From NCBI GenBank assembly GCA_964247055.1, contig OZ176054.1, positions 11,780,001 through 11,844,000 on the forward strand: 64,000 nt of DNA, written 5' to 3'. Under the pieces are notes generated by a model, which had not been told where the DNA came from, did not search any database, and saw nothing but the letters and a program-made list of their open reading frames with translations. The DNA comes from Paragordius varius. Taxonomy: Eukaryota > Nematomorpha. Every line of letters begins with the position of its first letter. The stretch's first letter is position 1. Below are positions 13,001-22,193 of the stretch, one piece after another. The position numbers and the translations under genes are program-made.

Positions 13001-14649
13001 AAAACGAATATAGGTTTACATATAAACATATATTTTGATCCTTATTGTAATTATAAAACTTGAAATTGCTTGTGTAATCAATTTACTCTATTCCTTAATT
13101 GGCAACCCAAAACGACAGGTTAAATATATAAAAAAACTAATGTTAATATGGATTCCTCTTAGAACAAAAGGATTGTCTTTTTTTTTAATTTTTAGTGAAA
13201 CGAAAATTTATAATTACCCGTTGAAATACAAGCGTATATTTATGCATCAAAATTTCAATCAAATGAATTGCATATAGGCGTGATATGCTAAATTGTTCTG
13301 ATTGAGAAGTAGTCAACCATTTTGTGCCATTCTCATCACCATTGGCTATGCCACAAAGATCCTAAAAAATTAAAATATTGTATTTCATAACTATAATAAA
13401 AAAATAATTTAAATTTACGTAAAATTTTAATGTATATATTCAAAAAATATATACATGATACCATCTTTTTCAATGGATAAAATATTTAATGTTATTTTGA
13501 GAAAATAAATAAGATAATATAATTTTACTTTAAAGAGATGATAGGCATCAGCGCAATACATTTTATTATTTTCAATCCAATCTAAACTATTTTCTTTCGT
13601 GGGGGTAAAAGAACGGGGAAGTTCTTCCATTGAATTAACTAAGTTGAGGTAAAAAATTACTAAATTGTTTGCTCTTTTATGAGGGTAAAAACCAAATAAT
13701 AAAAAATATTAAATTGATAAAAAATCTTATAATTTAATCAAATAATACTCAATTTTTTGATATTTTTCTAAAAAAATCAGAAAAAAATTAATTTTTTGGC
13801 TCAGTTCCGTTTAAACCAGCGACAAACTTAGTTTGCAAGTTGATAAACAAATACAATTAACGGTTACATCTTCAAAACTAAAGCCTTTTTTAAAAATGGA
13901 AAAATACATAATAAACACGAATAATCGATTAGTTTATAGGTGTAATTTAAAAGGAGTGGAAAAATTCGAGATATATAAGCTCATACCTGAAAAATCTAAA
14001 ATGATTCGATCAAAAATAACGGAAACAATTTGTTGAATGGTTGCAGAGGCCGTATTAATAACCACTGAGCTATTTGTGATGTCAAGCTTGGTGGGAGATG
14101 GTGTCTTACGCATAGATTCATGAGGGTAATAAGAGTTATTTGCATTTTTTGCATTGTTAATTTGCAGTATTTGGAAGCAATGGGCAAGCAATTTGGCTAA
14201 ATTTGGACCTCTTAACTGGTTATTCATGGTTATTGCAATTATAATGGTTTGCAAAACACGGATTTCATCGACTAAGTCGGACTTTTTAATTAAAATATCT
14301 ATTATTGTGTCAAGTGATGCCTGAATGTGTCAATATATATAATACTTGATCCACCAAAGAAAACATAAAAAGCTTTTGAAATCCAATCAAAGCCATATTA
14401 TATAAATTTTTTTGTTTAGACTCTATACACAGACAATATGGAGTTATCAAATCTTGAGAATGTGTTGCAAGATTCTGCATCTCGACACTTTTGACAATTC
14501 CTAATGCCTTTTCAGTTGCCTAGGAGTTAACCAATGACTACCTCTTTTATGGAGTTATTTTTCTTTTTTATTTCACTTAATATATTTTGATAATTTTGCT
14601 CCAACATTCCACTTTGAATCAACCCAAAATTTAATTGCTTTTGCTGCAT
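324..14649 (-). CDS. MON2: MON2-like trafficking protein (25 exons, 3' end off the window)
   Basis: MON2 is a large HEAT-repeat protein related to BIG/GBF Arf-GEFs without the Sec7 domain; with Dopey it acts at Golgi/endosome membranes in recycling. Exons, 5' to 3': 14649-14542, 14519-14346, 14320-13987, 13638-13529, 13361-13218, 12742-12477, 12111-11997, 11696-11569, 11115-10955, 10300-10183, 9561-9296, 9160-9130, 8658-8486, 7506-7439, 7325-7218, 6812-6631, 6294-6207, 5296-4162, 3838-3528, 3449-3099, 2390-2132, 1786-1634, 1609-1546, 1476-720, 482-324. All junctions are phase-compatible and sum to 1921 codons. Family matches include NTASATIQQIVSVIFDR, LKEQVCPLIIKAFSP, ECEIFICMLIKFLD, YDLKPHNSKIF, AVRKSGIQTFFS and IIIHHTRD. 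The start aligns with the family N-terminus. About the last 250-300 residues expected lie beyond position 1. Exon 9160-9130 is a 31-nt microexon (its donor was chosen by phase) and exon 5296-4162 is long and poorly conserved. Identity is firm; the 482-324 exon and the microexon edges are less sure. Confidence 0.92.
1610..1633 (-). other. Ultrashort intron, 24 nt (MON2)
   Basis: Starts GTAAAT and ends TTTTAG on the minus strand. It joins ..NG(G) to (AT)NNF in phase 1. Retention would give an in-frame TAA. Confidence 0.85.
5430..5724. mobile_element. Palindromic MITE, family A (in MON2 intron)
   Basis: About 295 bp with near-perfect inverted arms. It begins TACAGTAAAAATTG and ends with the complement, ..TTACTGTA. 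Both arms hold AAAGACAA and ACAACCATAC. TA at both ends fits a Tc1/mariner-type TA target. No coding. Other copies: 26169-26425, 26604-26890, 28917-29210, 42677-42972; a decayed right end is near 290-300. Confidence 0.8.
8008..8272. mobile_element. MITE, family B (in MON2 intron)
   Basis: Ends resemble TTAAATTCACCCTTGAACAA and its inverse TTGTTTAAGGGTGAATTTAA. The interior shares GGGCTAATATAACT and TATTCTTATGGCAT with the copies at 9616-9881 and 45792-46089. The left boundary is blurred. The ends match those of the Tc1-like composite at 43851-45790. Confidence 0.7.
9616..9881. mobile_element. MITE, family B (in MON2 intron)
   Basis: 266 bp, flanked by TA. Begins CTATTTACAGTTCAAA and ends AACTAAAAATGG. 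Inverted arms carry the TTCACCCTTAAA motif. It lies in the 621-nt MON2 intron 9562-10182. Confidence 0.8.
9978..10014. repeat. (AT)n microsatellite
   Basis: An uninterrupted alternating AT run of about 37 bp in a MON2 intron, running into GTGTGTG. Confidence 0.95.
10665..10876. mobile_element. MITE, family C (in MON2 intron)
   Basis: Inverted ends ACAGTATGAACGCATTTTAA / TTTTAAATGCATACTGTA. The arms contain GGTTGCTTATTTCACAC and ACTATAGT-like blocks. A second copy at 27017-27193 has the same interior AATGTTGAATAAACAATTAT. Non-coding; lies in the 654-nt intron 10301-10954. Confidence 0.75.
14321..14345 (-). other. Ultrashort intron, 25 nt (MON2)
   Basis: Minus strand GTATTA...TTCAG, phase 0, joining ..SLVDQ to ASLDT. 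Retention shifts the frame. Confidence 0.85.
14520..14541 (-). other. Ultrashort intron, 22 nt (MON2)
   Basis: Minus strand GTAGTC...CCTAG, phase 0, joining ..NSIKE to ATEKAL. The junction sits inside a conserved N-terminal stretch of the MON2 family, so removal is well supported. Confidence 0.88.
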
Positions 14650-17449
14650 GCTTTCTCAATATTATAACATATGTAATTATTACGCATTGACTATTTCATG
14701 TGTAAAGGTCAAGGTTTAAAAATCATTTATCCATTTTTGAGGAAAGTTTATGATTTGCATTTGATTCCATAAGAAAATGTTCCGGCTGGAATATTAGTAT
14801 ACAAACTGCGGCCCGTATCGCGTTTTTTCCAACCCGTCGCCAAATGACTTAGTTTCAAAAATCGGAAAAACGGGGAAGTCTATCAGCTTAAATAATAATT
14901 TTTCTGTTACGAGTACATCTTAGCCATTTTAAAAAAATTAGCCATCCGTTTAGCAATTTAATAGGTTTTTCTACATTAGATTTTAATTCCGGACGTGAAC
15001 GCCTAATTGAAAATAAAAGTATTTTTATTGTTGCGAATGCGACGTGGATGGCTGAGTCATTTTAAAGATAATTCCTTAGCTTATTAACTTTTTACTTTAA
15101 TGTTCTGTTTGTATTGGGGAAGTTTTATATTCCAGAGCTCAATTTTGTAAGTAAACTATAGTTTTAAAAGATTATAAATTGTATTTGAAAACGGGGGTTA
15201 TCAAAAACTGATAAAACATTGTATCAGGATTATCAAGATGTTTGGTTTTGGTCCTTACAAGTGATATAAGAAATTTATTAATCTTTTGTGCTAAGTGCCC
15301 CATATTAAAAAATATTTTGATGATAGCTAAATGTTTTATTTCAAACATATCACGATAAAAAGCAAACAATTTTTTTTATAATATTTTATTTCTTAGATGT
15401 GGGCTCTAAAAGTCTCAAATTTTTATGCTTTTCTTAAACGGCGTAGTTATTTTAAAATAACGCAAAAATTCCGAAATTTCGCAATAAAATTTTAAATATA
15501 TGCTAAATTTTGACATCAAAAAAATATTTTTAAAGAAGCATATATTTATCAAAATTTTGCTGAAGCGTCTTCATACTATATTGCATGATAAAACGGTGTA
15601 AAAACGCTTTTAGACAATGGCACATGACTTTCTATACATTTGGTGATGATGATAAGCATTTCTATCGCTTTAGATTTTTAATTTAAAGCTTCGTTTAATT
15701 TCAAATTTCGATGAACTTTTATATAAAAACACAATTTATATTTGACATAAATTTGAAGACAAACGAATATATCAAAATTGTGAGGTGATAGAATATTCAG
15801 CATCATCAAGTTAAATAAGTGTTTTCATAATATGTAAATGCGTTTCATTTCGTTTTCATCATGCCTAAAAGGATTAAGTATGGGTCTACAAAATTTTGAG
15901 AAAATTTTGCACGATTTCTGCATTTTTTAATTTAGCATATATTTAAATGTATTTTTGCGTTCATTAAAAAAAGGGCCCGTTTTAGAAGAGCAAATTTCTG
16001 ACTTACGGAACCCACGCTTAAAATCTATGATATAAAAAAATGGTTTGCTTTTTATAAGTAGTTTATGATCTAATTTAGTGAGACTTTAAGGAAATATTAC
16101 AAAAATATGGTCATATTTTGCTATTTTCTGATATGCAGACACTACTCGTAAACCCCAAGACCAAAAGACCATGAGACTACTGATACATTTTCTATCAAAT
16201 TTATATTACATCATATATTTTTTCTCACTGTGTTAGATTAAAAAAACTTTTTGTAACTTCTATTTAGAAATTTTGTCAAATTAGTTAAATTTAAAAATAA
16301 ACAAAATAAGCCTGTTTCTCTCAATGGTATTTAAAATTTAACTTCTAATTGAATGAACACGATATTTTGCAAAATTTGAAATAAAATGGGGTCGAAGTAG
16401 TTTGATCTTGAACTTTTTTTCAATACTAAATTTTGTTTACATATTTCGGCTCATTTATATTATTATTAGGATAGAAACATAAATTTAATTGGGATCGTTC
16501 TACCAAAATAAAAAATGGTCTGGGGCATGACCCCTATTTGAATCTAATTGTTAAAAAATTTATAAAAAAATGCCGGCAAAAAATTTAATGATTTTTTTAC
16601 AATTTCGCTTTTTTTAATTTTTTTTACATATGCGCCCAAAAGATTAAAAAAGCATGTTTTAATTCGGCTTAATACCATAAATATATTTAAGCAAATATCA
16701 AATCGCCGTTGGAGATAAAGCTACCCCAAAAGTAATATAGTGTTAGTCAAGATGCGCCCCTATAAAAATAAATATTTTTTTTAGTCTAAAAACGAATAGG
16801 CCTATACGAAATAGTTTATTTGTATATAAATATCCCAGGTAACATTGCATTTGCCCTCGATTTGAAATTCAAACGTGGGATTTTTTTATGTTTTTCCGCC
16901 AGTGATTTGGCTAATTTATTATGTATACCCATCAATTTATCTCTACCTCTGGAAATGGGGCTTTTGAACAATATGGTTTTAAAGCAAACTTTAGTGTGGG
17001 CCCATTTGAATAAAGCGAAAAATTTTCAAATTAACTTTTTGAGAGTAACTAAGCTATTTTTGAATTTGCCCCTTAGTTCATTCCTAATCCCCTACGGTTA
17101 TTTTGAAATTAAACTTCGATACCTCATGAGGTAGTTTTGTAGTTCCGATGTTCAATTTAAAAACCTTAGAAAATATTTTAGATATTAAGCAAAATGAGCG
17201 AAATCATAAAAGTAAATTGATAATGATTCTCAATACAACTTAGCCGCCATTATTCTCTTTTGATTTTTATCGATAACAACAAGATGAATGTTTATTAATG
17301 CTAAAAAATCTTAAATTAAGTAGATCAATGTTTAATGTCTATATATTAATAAAAATGGAAAATGCTGGCTTTGTGATCTGTTTCCGAAAAACCAATAGAC
17401 CCATTCAAATGCTAATATCGAAAAAATGCAATCATTAATGAATGCTACG
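14650..17449. other. Intergenic stretch, decayed repeats
   Basis: No credible gene. Blocks such as the CCTTACAAGTGATATAAGAA-like stretch near 15250 recur near 20280, and weaker versions occur near 30520, 43030 and 60490. A fragment of MITE family D lies at about 16220-16552. Short open frames here (for example 16820-17134) show no recognisable protein. Confidence 0.7.
16220..16552. mobile_element. MITE family D fragment
   Basis: Shares the interior GGGGTCGAAGTAGTTTGA, the TTAGGATAGAAACATAAATT block and a degraded terminal GGGGCATGACCCC with family D copies at 39722-40300 and 41374-41961. Strongly diverged. Confidence 0.55.
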
Positions 17450-19200
17450 ACAAAAGTTTCGCTCTTTTTTGAATTAGGCCCCCAGTTCGGGCCCACCCCG
17501 TGTAAAAAACGGGTTTTGAAAACACAAGTGCACAAAAATTGTGTATTTGAGATAATTTTCCGGAAAACGTGGACCATTCGATATCAAATATCATATTTTT
17601 TCACTTTTTTTGATTGCGCCGAACATTGTTGGCTCGCTTTTTTAAATTAGACCCTCTTTTTATCCGCTCCCCCCGTAACCATTTTTTTCAAAAAAAACGT
17701 CCACAAAAATAATTTTTTGAATCCATTTTTCGCCCAAGGTATGATATTATAAAAATTTAATCAGGATTCTAGGTATTCCCTGTAAAAAGGCAAAAACTTT
17801 AGTCGTGCGTTTTTTTTATATTGGCTGCTGGGCAAGGAGATACCCGATAAAAACTGCCCCATCATATCGAAATAGCGTGCTTTAGGGGCTAAATTTCAGA
17901 AAACCTATCATGCCATATGAGCTCAATATGTGCTCAAAATATTACCTAACAAAGCTAAAATTTAAGTCGTGCGGTTTTTTAAATTATCACTTAATTAGGC
18001 CCTTCACCCCCTGAAAAATGTGACACCATAGAATGATTTTTTAGCTTTGAGGCAATTTTTCCAAAAACTATAAGAGCATATGGAATTAATCATGATTTTA
18101 GGTATAAAAAGGCAAAAATTTTAATCAAGCGCATTTTTTGTATCAGCGGATGGGTAGGGAGCTACCCGCCTTAAACTGCGCCACCATATCGAAATAACGT
18201 TGTTTAGGAGTTAATTTTAGAATTATCAGGCCATATAAGTTTATAATAAGGGCCTAAAATATTATCCGTAAAAGGGCAAAAATTTAGGTCGAACGGTTTT
18301 TTTATATTAGCCGTTAATTATGCCATTTACGCCCTAAAAAATGCGCTATCATTGAACTATTATATAGTTTCGAAGCCATTATTCAAAACTATTATGAACA
18401 TATGGAATGAATGATGCTTCCAGGTATTTCCCTATAAAGGCAAAATTCTTTATCGCACGTCTGTTTTATATTGGCAAGTAGGGGGCTATCCGCCTACAAC
18501 TGTGCCATTGGAGTCAAATTTTAGAAAACTTATCAGGCCATATGAATATAAGGGCTTGAATAATACCCCTAAATTTAAGTAGAACGGTTTTATTAAATTA
18601 TGCCTTAATTTGGCCCTTGCCCTGACAAATGCGCCACCATTGAATGACTTTTTGATTTTGAGACAATTTTTTGAAAATCCCACGAGACAATATGGAATTA
18701 ATCATGATTGCAGTTATTCCCCTATAAAGGCAAATTTTTTTATCGAACGTCTTTTTTAAATTGGCCTGTAGGGGGCTAGCCACGTAAAAATGCGTCATCA
18801 TATCGATACAGCATGCCATTATAGCCCAATTTTAGAAGACTTATGAGACTATGTGAGTTTAAAAAGGGCCTAAAATATTTATTACCCCTTAAAACAAATA
18901 TTTTAGCATAGAAGTTATTTTAATGCTAAGTAAACTACGCTAAAAATGCACCGGAGAACAATTTCTTAGCTTTTAAGCAATATTTCAAAGAACTTATAGG
19001 AACATATGAAATCCATGATAATTCCAGATATTTCCCATATAAAAACAAAAATTCCCAACGCATTTTTTATACCTGCCACTGCGTAAGGAGCTACCAGCCA
19101 AAAACTGCGCCACTATATAGAAATTGCGTTGTTTTGGAGCTAATTTACAGAAAATTTATGAAGCGATATGAGTGCATTAAAAACTTGAAATATCCGTAAC
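17450..19200. repeat. Decayed satellite: ~160-bp monomers in ~320-bp dimers
   Basis: An anchor like GCGCCACCATATCG or GCGCCACCATTGAATG recurs at about 17855, 18021, 18177, 18341, 18501, 18631, 18791, 18944 and 19106, so spacing is mostly 153-166 bp. Alternate monomers are more alike. Type A carries GGGAGCTACCCGCC followed by CATATCGAAATA. Type B carries TTAGGCCCTT before the anchor and CATATGGAATTAATCATGAT after it. The result is an A-B dimer of about 320 bp. Copies are diverged and non-coding. The first few hundred bases may be further decayed monomers. Confidence 0.75.
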
Positions 19201-19270
19201 TATGTAATTAAGGTCAGAGTCCATAAGCAAATTACACTCATTACAGTGATCAACTGCATCACAGGTTATG

Positions 19271-19274
<4 letters not shown>

Positions 19275-19306
<32 letters not shown>
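19275..19306. repeat. (AT)n microsatellite
   Basis: An alternating AT run of about 30 bp just after the satellite array. Confidence 0.9.
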
Positions 19307-19312
<6 letters not shown>

Positions 19313-19663
19313 CATATATAGGAATTTTATAAATGTGTGTTTGTCAAAAATAAAGCTTTTTTTGCACGTTTCACCCAAAATGGCTTATGCTATTTTATAC
19401 CAAGATCATTGCTGAATATATTTTTTGTTAACATTGTTTAAATTTAGAGTGCTTGAGGTCTTTATATCCTTAAACCCGCTCAATAATATGTTTTTAATGC
19501 TATTTTACGCCAAAATTATGAGATCGTGAGCGTATAAAGGCAAAAATTCCCTTCCCTCCGCTAAGAAGTCTAACGGACCTCTTGGGGCGTAGCAGCCCGA
19601 GGTTTACGCTAATTATTGTTATAAAATCATTTTAACACACTGGAATGCAATACATCATTTCAA

Positions 19664-20167
19664 ACCTCCGATTCAAATTGGGCTCTTTGTGTAACCCACG
19701 CCAGATATCAAATGTTTTTAAAAATATGGAACAAATTGAAATCTTTGCAAATGTTTGCTATATAACCTAAATGCACCGATCACTTAAAAATACGTGATAT
19801 TACTTATTTTGAGAATAAACGTCAAGGTAAAAACTTAGTCAACATCGCATGTATGGATTAGCTAAATATAAAAATTAAGCAAAACAACCATTTTTTGGTT
19901 ATATCAATGTTAAAAGTTTAATCAAAAATAGCTTTAATTTAGCCATAAATAACGGTATTTTGCAAAAATATTGTAAATAAAATTGGCGTCGAAGTATTTA
20001 ATAGGAATTTTCTTCAAAACTAAATTTATATATGTATTTTGCCCTATATAATTTTTATTAGGAGAGAAACATAAATTCGAATCGGAGCCGTTTTTTCAGT
20101 AGTTTTTAAAAATATTTAAATCAGCTGGTGTGTGCCCCTTGCTCCTAGATACCCCAATCGAAGTGGA
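19664..20167. mobile_element. MITE family D copy (degraded)
   Basis: Left end CCTCCGATTCAAATTGGG, right end GATACCCCAATCGAAGTG. The interior shares TGATATTACTTATTTTGAG and GCGTCGAAGTA with the better copies at 39722 and 41374. Confidence 0.7.
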
Positions 20168-20626
20168 GTCGAAATAGCTTTTAAATCTATCCAAAATAGG
20201 GGATATAATAAAAATTCTGATTAAATATATTTATTATACTGATAGATAAATGTATAAAAATTTTCATCATGCTTTTGGTTATTGGCATTACAAGTGATAT
20301 AAGAAAAATATTTACACTTCGAAAAAACGCAAAATTTGCGCATATTAGGCTAAATAGAAATTTTCTGATAAAAGCTAAATGCTTAATGCTAAATAATATT
20401 ATTAATACACTATCATATATTTTATTTAAAATGCAAATAAATTTACCTATATAGCTAATGCGTCTATTTAGATATTTTTTAGCCTCTCAGATAAATGCGA
20501 TTTTATTTCTGGGTATTTTGAGTTATAAACATTTATTTTTTGACCCCATTTTGTTGCAGTGTAAAATTGGGTAAAAAATCTTATCATAAGTTATGATATT
20601 AATTAATGAACTTTAAAATTTATTAT
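20168..20626. other. Intergenic, no gene seen
   Basis: AT-rich sequence with one block (20270-20310) shared with 15240 and more weakly with other repeat remnants in the window. Nothing coding is recognised. It is the 3' flank of the Trm9-like gene. Confidence 0.6.
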
Positions 20627-22136
20627 TTAAATTTTGGTTATCACATATGCCCAATTTTCTTTATCATAAAATTTATCAATAATTTTAACATTCGGGATTT
20701 GCTTTAACATTTCGTCCAATGCATTTTCCCTAAAAACGTGATAAAATCTATAATAAGTTTTATTATTATTATCAATAAGGAATTTATCCGATTTCGATCT
20801 ATTGTCTAAAAATTTCCATGGGACCATAACATTGTCGGAAACAAAACTTTGTTTGCGGTCTTGAATCGCTAACATCGTAGTTTGATGCAATTGAGAAATT
20901 CGATTGTCAAGATCTTCTCCAGTACTACTAAATGATGGTTTTGATGGATTTTCATATGCCCATACGTATATTAAGGCTTGTCCACAAGGTTTCAAAACAT
21001 CAAGGATATTGTTGATTGCCAAAATGCACCGATCCTATATACATGCAAACTTTACAAAAATATGGTTAAATATCATAGGTTAAAAAGAACGATTTTTGAG
21101 TAATAATAATAATAAAACTAGACTAATTTATCTAGTTTTATAAATATCAACAGTATTGAAATCAATTTAATAGTTAGGATTTAAACAAATATCTCCATGT
21201 GGTATCTTCCAATTAACACTTCGATTTAAATTGGGGTATTTAAATACCCCTGGCTATATTTAAATTTATATTTTTAAAAAATACTGAAAGAAACGGTCCC
21301 AATTTAAATTTATGCTTCTATCCTAATCAAAATTATATAATTAAGCCGAAACACCTAAATAAAATTTGATTTTGAAAAAAAAGTTCCATATCAAATACTT
21401 CGACGCCATTCTTATCTTACAGCATTTTCGCAAAATATCGTGTTTATTTGATTTTAAAGCTAAAATGAAAGCTAATTTTTTATTTAAATCACATCTAACA
21501 TTGATAGAAAAAAAATGGTTTATTTTGTATCATTAGTAATGTTATAAGTGGGCATATTTTTGCCAAGGTTTCGATTCCTTCCATATTTTTTAAATTATTC
21601 AATTTTAAACAGGCCCGGGGTATCCAACTACCCAATTTGAATCAAAGGACTAAAATGAATGTGCTGTATCCTAACCTCTATATACGAGTTTTTATCTATT
21701 AAACGGGAAAACCCAACCCTATATCTAACTATATACTTGAGATGCAAAATGATGTAATACAGCTATACAGATACAAGCATCAAATATATTGAATCTAAAT
21801 GGGAGTTGCAAAGCATCCCCAGTTAAAACTTCAAATCCTCTTCCGTGCGCTATTTCCACCAAATTTGCACAATAATCCAAACCAATCCCAAATGATTCAA
21901 GTTCTCTAATTTTACTTTAATAATTAAACTTCATATTTAGATATTTTCCGTTCCCACAACCTACATCTAAAATTAAGGAATGTTTAGGCAGAGTATTTAA
22001 AAAAGCATCAACTTTAGGCCAGGCTTTATATCGCGTTTCACTAAAGTGTGGTGCTATATCGTGATACACCTCAAATATTAGCTATATAATTTACTTTATG
22101 CACGTAATTCTCTTCAAAAAATTCGGCATCTAACAT
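20627..22136 (-). CDS. Trm9/ALKBH8-type tRNA wobble-uridine methyltransferase
   Basis: Predicted SAM-dependent methyltransferase that makes the methyl ester of mcm5U at tRNA wobble position 34, working with the Trm112 partner. Exons 5' to 3': 22136-22095, 22069-21930, 21905-21737, 21034-20627; 252 aa, all junctions in phase. Visible family blocks are EENYVHK-VYHDIAPHFSETRY at the N-terminus, the SAM motif LDVGCGNGKY (residues 48-57), the acidic LDYC strand end, CIAVLHHFAS, then GQALIYVWA and VPWKF with FYHVFRE near the C-terminus. Animal ALKBH8 fuses this domain to an RRM and an AlkB dioxygenase. Here the ORF begins at the methyltransferase, as in yeast Trm9 and animal TRMT9B, so I give no symbol. 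Two introns are ultrashort (25 and 24 nt). The third (702 nt) holds a MITE. Head to head with alpha-SNAP. Confidence 0.9.
21214..21677. mobile_element. MITE family D copy in Trm9-like intron
   Basis: Begins ACACTTCGATTTAAATTGGG and ends near CCAATTTGAATCAAAGGACT. It fills most of the 702-nt intron; without it the intron would be about 240 nt. Confidence 0.75.
21906..21929 (-). other. Ultrashort intron, 24 nt (Trm9-like)
   Basis: Minus strand GTTTAA...AATTAG, phase 2, joining ..KYLNM(K) to ELESFGIGLDY inside the SAM-binding fold. Retention gives an in-frame TAA. Confidence 0.85.
22070..22094 (-). other. Ultrashort intron, 25 nt (Trm9-like)
   Basis: Minus strand GTAAAT...TTTGAG, phase 0. It joins ENYVHK to VYHDIAPHF, which is contiguous in the Trm9/ALKBH8 family. 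Confidence 0.88.
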
Positions 22137-22193
22137 TAGGTTTTTGATTTATTTTTTTAGCACGCTACTTTTCAAAATAATCCATATGTAATT
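22137..22193. promoter_or_regulatory. 57-bp head-to-head gap between Trm9-like and alpha-SNAP start codons
   Basis: The two initiation codons (minus 22136, plus 22194) are 57 bp apart and read outward. Any core promoters must overlap each other or the neighbour's 5' end. A pyrimidine-rich TTTATTTTTTTAG lies at 22148-22160. I see no further motif that I would name. Confidence 0.55.

Noticed and set aside
16820-17134. 104-codon plus-strand open frame in the repeat region
   Set aside because: No family resemblance, lies in decayed repeats, no plausible splice partners.
22148-22160. Spliced-leader trans-splice acceptor for alpha-SNAP
   Set aside because: Pyrimidine tract plus AG is suggestive, but such strings are common in this AT-rich DNA and no leader sequence was seen. 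Kept only as a test in a finding.
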